From Bombilactobacillus mellis (GTDB lineage: Bacteria; Bacillota; Bacilli; Lactobacillales; Lactobacillaceae): a stretch of DNA of 64,000 bases. Shown here piece after piece: positions 39,204 through 48,171 of the stretch; the stretch's first letter is position 1, and the number at the start of each line of letters is the position of its first letter. The stretch spans positions 372,001 to 436,000 of the forward strand of contig NZ_KQ033878.1 of NCBI RefSeq assembly GCF_000967245.1, written 5' to 3'. Below the pieces are notes generated by a model. The model ran no database searches and had not been told where the DNA came from. It saw only the letters and a program-made list of their open reading frames with translations. The position numbers and the translations under genes were made by a program.

Positions 39204-40157
39204 TCAAAGAGGTGGCGACTGCCTTTTAGACAAAAACTTAAGCCGACTTTGCTGTTGTAAAGTACCTACCCAGCCTTCAGTAAAAGCCGCATTCAAAGAA
39301 GCTCCAATCATAAAAATGTAGCCAATAAAATTAAGCCATAAAATTAAAATAAAGAAAGTTCCAATCGTGCCGTAAGAATTCCAGCGCCGCCCAAAATAAT
39401 GTAAATAAAGTGAAAAGAATTGAACCAAAACAATAAAACCGACAGCAGAAAAAATCGCTCCTGGCCACACATAGCGTAATTTCACATGGGTATTAGGTAG
39501 TAAAAAATAGGCCGCTAACATGATTAACATCAAAATAGCAACTGTTACCGGCCATTTCCAACGGGCAAAAATATTTAAAAAAGCTGGTACCCACACAAAG
39601 AAAGGCTGAATCCAGTTTAACAACTGTTGCCCAATAACCAAAGTAACCAGCAGGGCAATTAAGGCAATAATGAATAAAGCTGTTAATACAATCGACACCA
39701 ATCTTAATATAATATAATTAATAAAAGATTGGTCAGTTTGTGTGTACATTTTCTCATTATCAAAGCCATAAACATCATTAACACTGCGGCGTAAAATATT
39801 AACCACACCTGAACTAGTCCACAGAGTACCGATAATCCCAAAAGACAATAAACCTCCACTAGATTTAGTCAATAATTGTACAACTAGCGGTTCAATCAGT
39901 TGTTGCAGCTTTTGCGGGGTTAAAAGCTGTAAATAGCCCAAAATGGTCTGCACATTCAAATGAAACCAGGGAATAATACTCCCCAACAGCGAAATCAGGG
40001 GAAAAAAGGATAAAAGGCCATAGTAAACGATGGCTTTGGAAGACAATCCTACATTCCCATTTTTAAATTTTTGAGCTACGAGCTGCCCGAACCCGCTCAT
40101 TTTAGCGAAAATTGATTGATCAGTTTTAAATAAAGGGCTTTGTGAGTGTATTTTCAT
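39204..40157 (-). CDS. YihY/virulence factor BrkB family membrane protein
   Basis: 317 aa with six membrane segments; the family-typical start GLSSKAIVYYGLLSFFPLISLLG and the LWTSSGVVNILRRSVNDVYG motif are visible, as is the C-terminal LILWLNFIGYIFMIGASLNAA. Formerly called ribonuclease BN; now regarded as an uncharacterised membrane protein family. It follows map by 12 bases and is probably co-transcribed. Confidence 0.9.
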   Translation of the reverse strand: MKIHSQSPLFKTDQSIFAKMSGFGQLVAQKFKNGNVGLSSKAIVYYGLLSFFPLISLLGSIIPWFHLNVQTILGYLQLLTPQKLQQLIEPLVVQLLTKSSGGLLSFGIIGTLWTSSGVVNILRRSVNDVYGFDNEKMYTQTDQSFINYIILRLVSIVLTALFIIALIALLVTLVIGQQLLNWIQPFFVWVPAFLNIFARWKWPVTVAILMLIMLAAYFLLPNTHVKLRYVWPGAIFSAVGFIVLVQFFSLYLHYFGRRWNSYGTIGTFFILILWLNFIGYIFMIGASLNAAFTEGWVGTLQQQSRLKFLSKRQSPPL

Positions 40158-40169
40158 AATTATCAGTTT

Positions 40170-40958
40170 TTATAAATATTTTTTGTCAAATTCCGGATCT
40201 TGCGAAGTGAGAATTTTCGGACCATTTTTGGTAATTGCTAAAGTATGCTCATACTGAGCTGAGGTGGATCCGTCTGCAGATACGAAATACTCCCAATCTT
40301 CATCTGTAAACTTACTTTTAATTTTCCAAGTACCTAGATTAACCATCGGTTCAATAGTAATAGTCATTCCTTCACGTAAACGCAAACCTTTTCCCGGTTC
40401 ACCATAGTGCGGTACGTTAGGGGCTTCATGCATTGATGGCTGAATTCCGTGTCCAATTAAATCACGAACATCACCCATATGTTCTTCATCTTCCACATAA
40501 TGTTGAATTGCCCAGCCAATATCACCGAGACGATTGCCGATCACAGCCTGATCAATTCCCAGATATAAGGCTTTTTTGGTCACATCCATGAGATGTTTTT
40601 TCTCAGCAGAAATTTCGCCCACAGCATAGGTCCAGCAAGAATCACTTTGATAGCCATCAAGGGCTACGGTCATATCTACTTTGACAATATCGCCATTTTT
40701 CAAAATTAATTTTTCACGCGGTTCGGCATGCGCTACTTCATCATTTACACAAACACAGGTGGCAAATTGATAACCTTCAAATCCCTTTTCGGAAGGAATA
40801 CCACCATTTTTCGTAATAAAATTATCCGCAAAATTTTCAATTTCCATGCTGGAAATTCCCGGTTTAATAATGTTGCGTAAGCCGATATGCGTTTGTGCAA
40901 GTAAGGCTCCTGAACGACGCATACCTTCTATTTCACGTTCTGATTTTAATGTAATCAA
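40170..40958 (-). CDS. map: Methionine aminopeptidase
   Basis: 262-aa type I enzyme removing the N-terminal Met from nascent proteins. Metal ligands: Asp in KVDMTVALDGYQSDSC (two Asp), His in LIGHGIQPSMHEAP, Glu in ITIEPMVNLG and Glu in QYEHTLAIT. The N-terminus lacks the zinc-finger extension. First gene of the map-yihY pair, with AGGTAATAATAG-type spacing upstream. Confidence 0.96.
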   Translation of the reverse strand: MITLKSEREIEGMRRSGALLAQTHIGLRNIIKPGISSMEIENFADNFITKNGGIPSEKGFEGYQFATCVCVNDEVAHAEPREKLILKNGDIVKVDMTVALDGYQSDSCWTYAVGEISAEKKHLMDVTKKALYLGIDQAVIGNRLGDIGWAIQHYVEDEEHMGDVRDLIGHGIQPSMHEAPNVPHYGEPGKGLRLREGMTITIEPMVNLGTWKIKSKFTDEDWEYFVSADGSTSAQYEHTLAITKNGPKILTSQDPEFDKKYL

Positions 40959-41101
40959 ACTATTATTACCTCCACTTTCTAACTGTACACATTATAGCGC
41001 ATATCAGCTATTAATTTATTAATTACCAAACATTTTTAATTCTCAGATCCGTAAATTTGTTATAATATAATTTATGAATTTATATAATGAGGATGGAGAT
41101 T

Positions 41102-41554
41102 GTGACTAAAATTAAAATTGTTTACGCCAGTATGACTGGCAACGATGAAGACATCGCCGATATTCTGAGTGAAGATTTTGAAGAGGCCGGTATGCAAGTT
41201 GATCTCTCAGAAATCTCTCAAACTGACGTGGCTGACTATTTACAAGCAGATGTCTGCATCATGGTTAGTTACACTTATTCTGATGGCCTAGAAGGAAATA
41301 TCCCAGACGAAGGTTTAGACTTTTATCATGATTTACTGGAAAGTGATCTCAGTAATAAAATTTTTGGTGTTTGCGGCTCTGGTGATACTTTTTATCCCGA
41401 ATTTTGTGTGGCTGTTGATCAGTTTGAAAAAGCTTTTCTACAGGCTCACGCCCGCCAAGGAGCTAAGAGTGTTAAAATTGAATTAGCACCAAATAATGAC
41501 GATATTGTAAAATTAGATCATTTTGCTCAAACAATTGTTGAGAATTGCCAATAA
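41102..41554 (+). CDS. Flavodoxin
   Basis: 150-aa FMN-binding electron carrier. The phosphate loop is YASMTGNDEDIA, with isoalloxazine contacts in VSYTYSDG and GSGDTFYPEFCVAVDQFE. I use GTG at 41102, nine bases after GAGG; an in-frame ATG at 41087 overlaps that site. TATAAT-type sequence lies about 35 bases upstream. Followed by the GtrA gene 16 bases on. Confidence 0.9.
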   Translation: MTKIKIVYASMTGNDEDIADILSEDFEEAGMQVDLSEISQTDVADYLQADVCIMVSYTYSDGLEGNIPDEGLDFYHDLLESDLSNKIFGVCGSGDTFYPEFCVAVDQFEKAFLQAHARQGAKSVKIELAPNNDDIVKLDHFAQTIVENCQ

Positions 41555-41570
41555 CAAAGAAGACAACCCC

Positions 41571-42026
41571 ATGAAAGTTTATAAAAGATATCGCAATTTT
41601 ATAATCTATAGCATTTTTGGCTTTTTAGCTTCACTTTTAAATATTATCGTTTTTAACTGGCTGCACAATCATGCGCAAATAACACTGCTTATTGCTAATA
41701 CTATTGCTTGGTTTGTAGCCAATTTATTTTCGTTTATTGCTAATAAAAAAATTGTTTTTCAATCACGTTATCAAACACCAAAAACTTTGCTGAAAGAGAT
41801 GGTACTTTTTTTATCTCAGAGGATTTTAGCTCTGATTTTAGATAATATCCTAATGTGGCTGGGTATTAATTGGCTGCATTGGCATAATTTAATTGTTAAA
41901 GTAATTGACCAAATTATTGTTGGTTTAGTCAATTACTTTTCCACACAAGCTATTTTTACACATGAAAATAAAATATTACAAAAACGCTTGGAGAACTTGC
42001 GGCAACGCCAAAAAAATCTCCACTAA
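41571..42026 (+). CDS. GtrA family membrane protein
   Basis: 151 aa with four membrane helices, including FIIYSIFGFLASLLNIIVFNWL and NTIAWFVANLFSFIANKKIVF, the classic GtrA signature. GtrA proteins are thought to move lipid-linked sugars or help glycosylate teichoic acids. ATG at 41571 after AAGAAG; the open frame extends to 41523 inside flavodoxin. Neighbour wecB makes UDP-ManNAc, another envelope precursor. Confidence 0.88.
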   Translation: MKVYKRYRNFIIYSIFGFLASLLNIIVFNWLHNHAQITLLIANTIAWFVANLFSFIANKKIVFQSRYQTPKTLLKEMVLFLSQRILALILDNILMWLGINWLHWHNLIVKVIDQIIVGLVNYFSTQAIFTHENKILQKRLENLRQRQKNLH

Positions 42027-42063
42027 AAAATGCTTTCTCTAAAGATAGAGAGAGTATTTTTCT
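42026..42063. terminator. Bidirectional terminator between the GtrA gene and wecB
   Basis: AAAAAATGCTTTCTCT ... AGAGAGAGTATTTTTC hairpin between convergent genes. Confidence 0.75.
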
Positions 42064-42076
42064 TTGCCTAATTATT

Positions 42077-43219
42077 TTACTTAAAATCCAAGGGACGTTT
42101 TTTAGTTTGCTGAAAGTAATAACGTAAAGCCGCACAAATTCTTTGACTAGCCTGACCATCACCATAAGGATTTTTGGCCTGGGCCATCGACTGATATTCT
42201 TTGGGGTCATTTAAGAGTTGTTCCATTTCTTTTTTAACACTGTCGTAGTGCGTTCCCACTAATTTTAAAGTTCCTGCCTGGACTCCTTCCGGGCGTTCAG
42301 TAGTATCACGTAAAACCAAAACCGGCTTCTTTAAGGCCGGAGCCTCCTCTTGGACACCCCCGGAATCACTCATTATGAAATAAGAACGATCAATCAAATT
42401 ATGAAAATCTAAAACATCCAGTGGTTCAATTAAGTGAATGCGTTTTTGCTTACCTAAAATTTCTTGGGCAGTTTTTTGAACTACCGGATTTAGATGCACA
42501 GGATAAATAACTTCTACATCGGAATAAGCCTGAACCACATCTCTAATTGCCCGGAAAACCTGCCGCATAGGTTCACCTTGGTTTTCTCGGCGATGCATGG
42601 TAACTAATATCATTCTTTTTTGCGGGTCAATTAAATCCAGAACTTGATGATGATAATCAGCTTGAACAGTTTGAGCTAGTGCATCAATGGCCGTATTACC
42701 CGTAACAAAAATATTTTGTTGCGGATGATTTTCTTTTAGTAAATTGGCCCGACTTTGAGCAGTAGGAGCAAAATATAAGTCGGCTAAATTATCAGTCATT
42801 TGCCGGTTCATTTCTTCAGGCCATGGTGAATACTTCTTCCAAGTTCTTAAGCCGGCTTCAACATGTCCGACTGCAATTTGATGATAAAAAGCCGATAACG
42901 CTGCTGCAAAAGTTGTGGTGGTATCACCATGAACCAAAACTATTTGCGGTTGTTCTTTTTCTAAAACCGCATCTAAATCCAGAATCACCGAACTGGTAAT
43001 ACCACTGAGAGTCTGCTTTCTTTTCATAATATTTAGATCATAATCCGGTTTAATTTGAAAAATGTCCAAGACTGAATCCAGCATTTCTCGATGCTGTGCT
43101 GTAACCACAATAACGGTCTCAAAATAAGCATTTTGTTTTTTTAATTCTAAAACTAACGGTGCCATCTTAATTGCTTCCGGCCGGGTGCCGAAAATAGCCA
43201 TTACCTTGATTTTTTGCAT
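42077..43219 (-). CDS. wecB: UDP-N-acetylglucosamine 2-epimerase (non-hydrolysing)
   Basis: 380-aa GT-B fold epimerase interconverting UDP-GlcNAc and UDP-ManNAc (MnaA/WecB). Landmarks: IFGTRPEAIKMAPL at the N-terminus, VHGDTTTTFAAALSAFY, HVEAGLRTW, VTMHRRENQGEPM and SDSGGVQEEAPAL. UDP-ManNAc is used for the linkage unit of wall teichoic acid. Monocistronic. Confidence 0.95.
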   Translation of the reverse strand: MQKIKVMAIFGTRPEAIKMAPLVLELKKQNAYFETVIVVTAQHREMLDSVLDIFQIKPDYDLNIMKRKQTLSGITSSVILDLDAVLEKEQPQIVLVHGDTTTTFAAALSAFYHQIAVGHVEAGLRTWKKYSPWPEEMNRQMTDNLADLYFAPTAQSRANLLKENHPQQNIFVTGNTAIDALAQTVQADYHHQVLDLIDPQKRMILVTMHRRENQGEPMRQVFRAIRDVVQAYSDVEVIYPVHLNPVVQKTAQEILGKQKRIHLIEPLDVLDFHNLIDRSYFIMSDSGGVQEEAPALKKPVLVLRDTTERPEGVQAGTLKLVGTHYDSVKKEMEQLLNDPKEYQSMAQAKNPYGDGQASQRICAALRYYFQQTKKRPLDFK

Positions 43220-43250
43220 TTTTTACTTCCTAATAAACTTATTAAATTAT

Positions 43251-43286
43251 AAAAAAAGAACTGGCTCCAAAAATAATTTCCAGCTC
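43251..43286 (-). terminator. Terminator downstream of tRNA-Arg
   Basis: On the minus strand GAGCTGG ... CCAGTTC (one G-U pair) followed by T7, about 130 bases past the tRNA. Confidence 0.65.
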
Positions 43287-43414
43287 TCCTGGTTAATATC
43301 CTAATTTTCCACTAACCTTGAGCAATCTAATCCACAGAACAAAATCTCAACTGTGGAATTAATACCATAAATTTGCTTAGTTAATCAATATTTCCTAATT
43401 TATTTGCAGATCAA

Positions 43415-43488
43415 TGATCTCGATCGGATTCGAACCGATGACCTACTGCTTAGGAGGCAGTTGCTCTATCCAGCTGAGCCACGAGACC
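43415..43488 (-). tRNA. tRNA-Arg (anticodon CCT)
   Basis: Full cloverleaf on the minus strand: acceptor GGTCTCG/CGAGATC (one G-U), D-arm GCTC/GAGC, anticodon arm ACTGC-CTCCTAA-GCAGT with CCT at 43454-43452, T-arm ATCGG-TTCGAAT-CCGAT, discriminator A at 43415. CCA is not encoded. Reads the rare AGG codon. An unrelated inverted repeat TCCACAG/CTGTGGA lies 58 bases downstream (43331-43357). Confidence 0.97.
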
Positions 43489-43554
43489 GAGATAATAAAC
43501 TTATTATCAAGCAACAAATTTATCTTGCCACGAAATCAGCTTTCTGTAAAGTAC

Positions 43555-44736
43555 TTAATTGGGTTTCCGATGATTTTTTGAGGAGCGTTTCTTTTTCCCA
43601 GCCCGCTTTTTCGCGGTTTTAGAAACAGAATTGTCCGTTTTGGTTTTGGCTATGGGAGCTTTTAAAAGTGTACTCTTTTCCAATTTAATTCCCGCTTCTT
43701 GCAATAAAGCCTGTAATTGGCGGCGATCATGCTGATTACCTAAAGTAATAATTTCTCCGTGGCGACCCATACGCCCCGCTCGACCACTGCGGTGAATATA
43801 TTCAGTCAAAGTATTGGGGTTTTCCCAATTAATAACCGTTGTTAAATCAGTAATATCCATTCCCCGCGCTGCTACATCTGTTGTTAACAATAATGAAGTC
43901 TTTTGATTGCGAAAATCTGCCAAAGCATCCGCCCGCCGCTTTTTGGGATCACTGGTATCTAAAACTGTAAAATAAACTTTGCGATAACGTAAAGTTGCCG
44001 CTAAACGATGCAATTGTTTACTCGATTGACAAAAAACCAAGTTCTTTTTATTTTTTCGGTGGGCTAATCTTTGTAAGATATCCGGCTTATGCTGATTATC
44101 AACTTTTAGAAAATAATGCTGTAAACCTGACCGAAAGAAAGAATCATTTGTCAAATCCACCGTTACAAAATCTGAGGCAAACCAAGTATGCAAATCCTTA
44201 AATAAAGGAATTTTAGTTGCTGAAAAAAAGGCTAATTGTAAAGAACTATTTAAGCGATTAATTAAAGAACGAATATTATCTAACTGATCTGTCAATAATT
44301 CATCGGCTTCATCTACCAGCAGGGTATCTATGTGTTGTAATTTAATTTTTTTTCTGGCAATAAGATCTTGAAGACGGCCTAACGTTGCTACTACTACTTC
44401 CGGTTTTTGTTTTAAACTCTCAATTTGGCGTTTTAAATTAGCCCCACCGATGAGGCCATAAATTTGTATATCAGGGTTCAAAGTCCGCAAAACATCACGG
44501 GTTTGAATTGCTAATTCCTGGGAAGGTTCCAAGATTAGTTTTTGAATGCCGCCACCAGGTTGAACTTGTTGTAATAATGGCATCCCAAAAGCTAGTGTTT
44601 TCCCTGATCCTGTCGGAGCTAAGGCTAAAACATTCTGGTGTTTTAATAATAATGGATATACTTGCTCTTGAATAGGAGTTAAATGTAAAAAATGATGTGC
44701 TTGAAAATAGTCCTGGTAGACTATAGGAATCTGCAT
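43555..44736 (-). CDS. DEAD-box RNA helicase
   Basis: 393-aa ATP-dependent RNA helicase. Motif I APTGSGKT (near residue 40), Ia EPSQELAIQTR, II VDEADELL, III FFSATK, V LLLTTDVAARGMDI, VI HRSGRAGRMGRHG. It ends in a basic Lys/Arg tail (KKRAGKKKRSSKNHRKPN), consistent with RNA binding. Closest type seems CshB/YfmL; ribosome assembly or cold-related RNA remodelling is inferred. Directly abuts the downstream end of the oxidoreductase gene. Confidence 0.93.
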   Translation of the reverse strand: MQIPIVYQDYFQAHHFLHLTPIQEQVYPLLLKHQNVLALAPTGSGKTLAFGMPLLQQVQPGGGIQKLILEPSQELAIQTRDVLRTLNPDIQIYGLIGGANLKRQIESLKQKPEVVVATLGRLQDLIARKKIKLQHIDTLLVDEADELLTDQLDNIRSLINRLNSSLQLAFFSATKIPLFKDLHTWFASDFVTVDLTNDSFFRSGLQHYFLKVDNQHKPDILQRLAHRKNKKNLVFCQSSKQLHRLAATLRYRKVYFTVLDTSDPKKRRADALADFRNQKTSLLLTTDVAARGMDITDLTTVINWENPNTLTEYIHRSGRAGRMGRHGEIITLGNQHDRRQLQALLQEAGIKLEKSTLLKAPIAKTKTDNSVSKTAKKRAGKKKRSSKNHRKPN

Positions 44737-45726
44737 TTATACCTCATTTCTATCGGCAGCAAATTTGATTTTTGCTGTTAAACGAATTTGTGTTAATAAT
44801 TGATTTACTTGATCGGCCAATTTCCAGAGAGTCTGAAATTGGTGTTGATCATGTTCAGTAAGAATTTGGGCAAAAGTTTGCGCTTCTGCTAACATTGGAT
44901 TATGTGACGGTGCGTTCAACTGCCAGGTATTATAATTATTCCAAATTTTTCTAATAGTTCCCCCATCACTGAAAGATAAAGTTTGCTTTCCGCTATAAAT
45001 TTCCGAGGGCAAATTAGAATTACTGATTTTACCGACTAACAAAGTGGCGTTAAAATGCGGATATTGCAAAATTATCGTGCCCTGTCCATCCACGCCCGTT
45101 GCTAACATTTGGGGAAAATAGTGGACAGCTTGAGGAAAGCCGAATAAACACAGCGCATCATATAATAAATAAACGCCTAAATCATACAAAGCGCCTCCGG
45201 AAAATTTAGGTGAAAAAATATTGGGCTCTTCTCCTGCCAGCACTAAATCATAGCGACTGGAATATTTTTGATAGACCAGTGTCGCCCCATCTATCTGCGG
45301 CAAATTGTGTACCTGCTTTTGTAACAATTTAAACTCATTTTCATGAATATGACGCGCAGCTTCCAGCACGAATACATCTGGATATTGCGTCAGTAGTTCT
45401 TGGATCTTTAAAAATTCCCTGCGCGTCGATACCAGCGGCTTTTCGACAATTACCTGCTTATGTGCTCTAATTGCTTGGCAAATATAATGATAATGCAAAC
45501 TATTCGGTGAGGCAATATAAACTACATCTAAGCGCGGATTATTAAAAAAATCCGTTAAGTCAGTTGTTATTGCCACTTCGGGTTTTGCCAGCTGATTAGC
45601 TAAATTTTGGGCATGTGCAACGCTTCGAGAATAAATTGATAATAAGTTAAAAGTATGCGTAGTTTGGACAGCTTCAATAAATTGCCGTGTAATCCAATTA
45701 GTTCCAATAACACCTAATTGTAACAT
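44737..45726 (-). CDS. Gfo/Idh/MocA family oxidoreductase
   Basis: 329-aa NAD(P)-dependent oxidoreductase. The N-terminal Rossmann motif is variant (GVIGTNWITRQFI), followed by VYIASPNSLHYHYICQAI and the VIVEKPLV motif with the catalytic Lys. GALYDLGVYLLYDAL carries the Asp of the second domain. Substrate unknown, probably a sugar or inositol. Fits in a run of minus-strand genes with no gap to its neighbours. Confidence 0.9.
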   Translation of the reverse strand: MLQLGVIGTNWITRQFIEAVQTTHTFNLLSIYSRSVAHAQNLANQLAKPEVAITTDLTDFFNNPRLDVVYIASPNSLHYHYICQAIRAHKQVIVEKPLVSTRREFLKIQELLTQYPDVFVLEAARHIHENEFKLLQKQVHNLPQIDGATLVYQKYSSRYDLVLAGEEPNIFSPKFSGGALYDLGVYLLYDALCLFGFPQAVHYFPQMLATGVDGQGTIILQYPHFNATLLVGKISNSNLPSEIYSGKQTLSFSDGGTIRKIWNNYNTWQLNAPSHNPMLAEAQTFAQILTEHDQHQFQTLWKLADQVNQLLTQIRLTAKIKFAADRNEV

Positions 45727-46473
45727 TTAATAACCTCCTGTTTGCAGAAAATGCTGCCAATTACTTTGATCTCCGACAAAAACTGACATATGAAATAAAT
45801 TTGTTGATGCTAAACTGGGTATTTTCCCCTGATTGTCATATTCCCAAAAAACTAGACGTGATTTTTGTCGCGGCTGCCTAGCACTTTGTATCCAAATTGC
45901 GGCATTCGGAAATAAATCAGCAAAAACAGGCGCGGTTTGAATAATGACTTTTCTTTGATACGTTGTTACCAAGAGCGTCTGTAATTCCAAAACAGATTTC
46001 TTGATTTTGGATCGGGCAGGGCGCGGTTTTTGATAATCATTTACCTGAATAACAATCGGTAAAGTGCCAATTTGCGCGCCGACACTATCACGAAAATTCT
46101 GCATTTGTTCCTGCGGCGAAGAGGTAAAACTAAAATAGTGATACACTCCTACAGGTAATTGTGCTCCTTGAATGCGCCAATAGTTATCTAAAAATTTATC
46201 ATCAAAGTAATCAGCTCCTTGTGTAGCTTTTAAATAAACAAAACCTACACCATGATTTTTTAAAAGATGAAAATCTTGATAACCATCTTCTTGGCTTAAG
46301 CTGATCCCCAGCACCGGATAAGTATTTTTATCAGGTCGACCGGAATTTTGCCAATGACGCAAAAGCCCGAAACCAATAAGAACACTGATTAAAAGCGCCG
46401 AGACTATCAATAAAAACCATCTTTGATGCCAAAGTAAAGTTTTTTGAACGTGCCGAGCATGATACATTGTCAT
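45727..46473 (-). CDS. Membrane-anchored GH25 lysozyme-like protein, catalytic residues lost
   Basis: 248 aa with an N-terminal transmembrane anchor (residues 18-38), then a GH25 barrel: HGVGFVYLKATQGADYFDDKF and VGVYHYFSF are clear. But the catalytic acids of GH25 muramidases are replaced: the Asp of GIDVS is Ser58 (GISLS), and the Asp-x-Glu pair is Gln143-x-Asn145 (IVIQVND). It is therefore unlikely to cleave peptidoglycan by the usual mechanism and may only bind it. GGAG precedes ATG by eight bases. Confidence 0.75.
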   Translation of the reverse strand: MTMYHARHVQKTLLWHQRWFLLIVSALLISVLIGFGLLRHWQNSGRPDKNTYPVLGISLSQEDGYQDFHLLKNHGVGFVYLKATQGADYFDDKFLDNYWRIQGAQLPVGVYHYFSFTSSPQEQMQNFRDSVGAQIGTLPIVIQVNDYQKPRPARSKIKKSVLELQTLLVTTYQRKVIIQTAPVFADLFPNAAIWIQSARQPRQKSRLVFWEYDNQGKIPSLASTNLFHMSVFVGDQSNWQHFLQTGGY

Positions 46474-46535
46474 ATTAAAAGCTCCACAATCCTTATTAAG
46501 TTTATCTTAGCACGACTTGCACCTTAATAGTTAGG

Positions 46536-46576
46536 CAAAAAAAAGACGGTCACAGCCTGAATTAACTGGACCAGCT
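46536..46576 (-). terminator. Terminator downstream of tyrS
   Basis: GGTCCAG ... CTGTGACC stem (one bulge) followed by CTTTTTTTT on the minus strand. Confidence 0.65.
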
Positions 46577-46587
46577 TTAATCTTAAA

Positions 46588-47844
46588 TTAATCATTTTTT
46601 ATATGAACTAAAGTATAATTCTTTTTACCTTTACGAACAATCATATATTTACCCTCAAAGTGTTCATCCGGTTGCACAAGTAACTGTTCATCTGTGACTA
46701 GATTGCCATTGAGAGAAATTGCTCCATTGTGAACATCTTCTCGGGCCTGGCGTTTGGAAGGTTCCAATTTTAAATCTACAAGCCAATTAATAATGTTCTG
46801 CGGCTGGGCACTGGCTTGTACAGAAGGCATTTTGGCAAAGGCTTGTTCAATTTGGGCAACAGAAAGTTCTTTAATATCACCGCCGAAGAGAATTTGCGAT
46901 ATCTTTTCTGCTTCCTGCATGGCGGCTTTACCGTGGACAAAAGTCGTTACTTCCTGCGCCAAGCGTCTTTGTGCTGTCCGTTTTTCCGGATGATGCGCTA
47001 CTTCGACTGCCAACTGATCAATTTCTTCATGACTCAAAAAGGTAAAGAATTTTAGATATTTAATCACATCTCGATCATCTTGATTAAGCCAAAATTGATA
47101 GAATTCAAACGGTGATGTCTTTTTCGGATCTAACCAGACCGCACCGCCGGCAGTTTTCCCGAACTTGGTACCATCAGCCTTTAACATTAAGGGAATTGTC
47201 AAAGCAAAAACTTCTGCTTGGGGTTGTTTTTTATGGATTAGATCCATTCCCGCTGTTAAATTGCCCCATTGATCGGCACCACCAATTTGTACTTGTACTT
47301 GTTCGTATTTAAATAAATGCCAAAAATCTACTGATTGGAGAATTTGGTAAGTAAATTCGGTAAAGGAAATCCCGGCTTCCAAGCGCCGAGCCACTATCTC
47401 TTTATTAAGCATGGTATTTACATTAAATAATTTCCCGTAATCTCGTAAAAAATCCAGTAAAGATATTTTACTGAGCCAATCATAATTATCCACAATCGTA
47501 AAATTATCTTGTCCAAATATATGCCGCATCTGTTGGGTTAAAGCCGCCTTATTGCGATTAACTTGATCCATAGTTTGCAGCTGCCGCTCAGTTTTACGGC
47601 CACTGGGATCACCAATAGAGCCGGTACCTCCGCCAATGACAATATACGGATGATGACCAGCTTGTTGAAATCTTTTTAACATAATAAATGGAATTAAATG
47701 TCCAATATGCAAACTGTCACCAGTGGGATCCACTCCACAATATAAAGAAATCTTTTTGCCAGAGGCCAATAATCTTTTGAAATTAGTCTCATCACTAACT
47801 TGCTGAATTGCTTGACGCCATTGTAAATCTTCTAAAATATCCAT
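46588..47844 (-). CDS. tyrS: Tyrosyl-tRNA synthetase
   Basis: 418-aa class I synthetase. HIGH motif is LHIGHLIPF (near residue 46), KMSKS counterpart is KFGKTAGGA (near 230), and tyrosine recognition is in TYQILQSVDFWHLF and QIGGADQWGN. A C-terminal S4 domain (near 350-415) binds the tRNA. Expression is controlled by the T-box leader directly upstream. Confidence 0.97.
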   Translation of the reverse strand: MDILEDLQWRQAIQQVSDETNFKRLLASGKKISLYCGVDPTGDSLHIGHLIPFIMLKRFQQAGHHPYIVIGGGTGSIGDPSGRKTERQLQTMDQVNRNKAALTQQMRHIFGQDNFTIVDNYDWLSKISLLDFLRDYGKLFNVNTMLNKEIVARRLEAGISFTEFTYQILQSVDFWHLFKYEQVQVQIGGADQWGNLTAGMDLIHKKQPQAEVFALTIPLMLKADGTKFGKTAGGAVWLDPKKTSPFEFYQFWLNQDDRDVIKYLKFFTFLSHEEIDQLAVEVAHHPEKRTAQRRLAQEVTTFVHGKAAMQEAEKISQILFGGDIKELSVAQIEQAFAKMPSVQASAQPQNIINWLVDLKLEPSKRQAREDVHNGAISLNGNLVTDEQLLVQPDEHFEGKYMIVRKGKKNYTLVHIKND

Positions 47845-47870
47845 AATTTCTCCTTTATTTGATAAACAAA

Positions 47871-48100
47871 AAATCCCAGAACTAAATTAATAGTTCTGGG
47901 ACGAAATAGCCGCGGTACCACCCATTTTCGTGCTGAATGCACCTCATATAATTATAACGTTATTAACTATTAGACAATTAAAAGCGAGAAGTGTAATTGA
48001 GAAAGTTGCTTTGCATAGTTCACAGCCACCACTATGTTTCTGAGCCAGGGAACACTTTCCTACTGAAATTCTCTTGCCAAAAATATTAAATTTTACATTT
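47871..48100 (-). promoter_or_regulatory. T-box leader of tyrS
   Basis: The conserved T-box GGGTGGTACCGCG is at 47923-47911 on the minus strand. A terminator hairpin CCCAGAACT ... AGTTCTGGG plus T-run (47904-47871) lies between it and tyrS. Upstream Stem I elements include AGAGAATTTCAGTA and GGTGGCTGTGAAC, followed by TAT, a fitting Tyr specifier. Uncharged tRNA-Tyr should favour the antiterminator. Confidence 0.92.
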
Positions 48101-48128
48101 CTAATATTAAAAATCTTTAAATCTGTAA
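48101..48128 (-). promoter_or_regulatory. Candidate promoter of the tyrS T-box transcript
   Basis: Minus-strand TTACAG (48128-48123), 16 bases, TATTAG (48106-48101), immediately before the leader. Confidence 0.45.
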
Positions 48129-48171
48129 TTAGTTATTATGAAGCTATTTTGCTAAAAAAGTTAATTTGCTG

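Noticed and set aside
43331..43357. TCCACAG/CTGTGGA inverted repeat downstream of the tRNA
   Set aside because: No T-run and no gene nearby to regulate; a stronger terminator follows.
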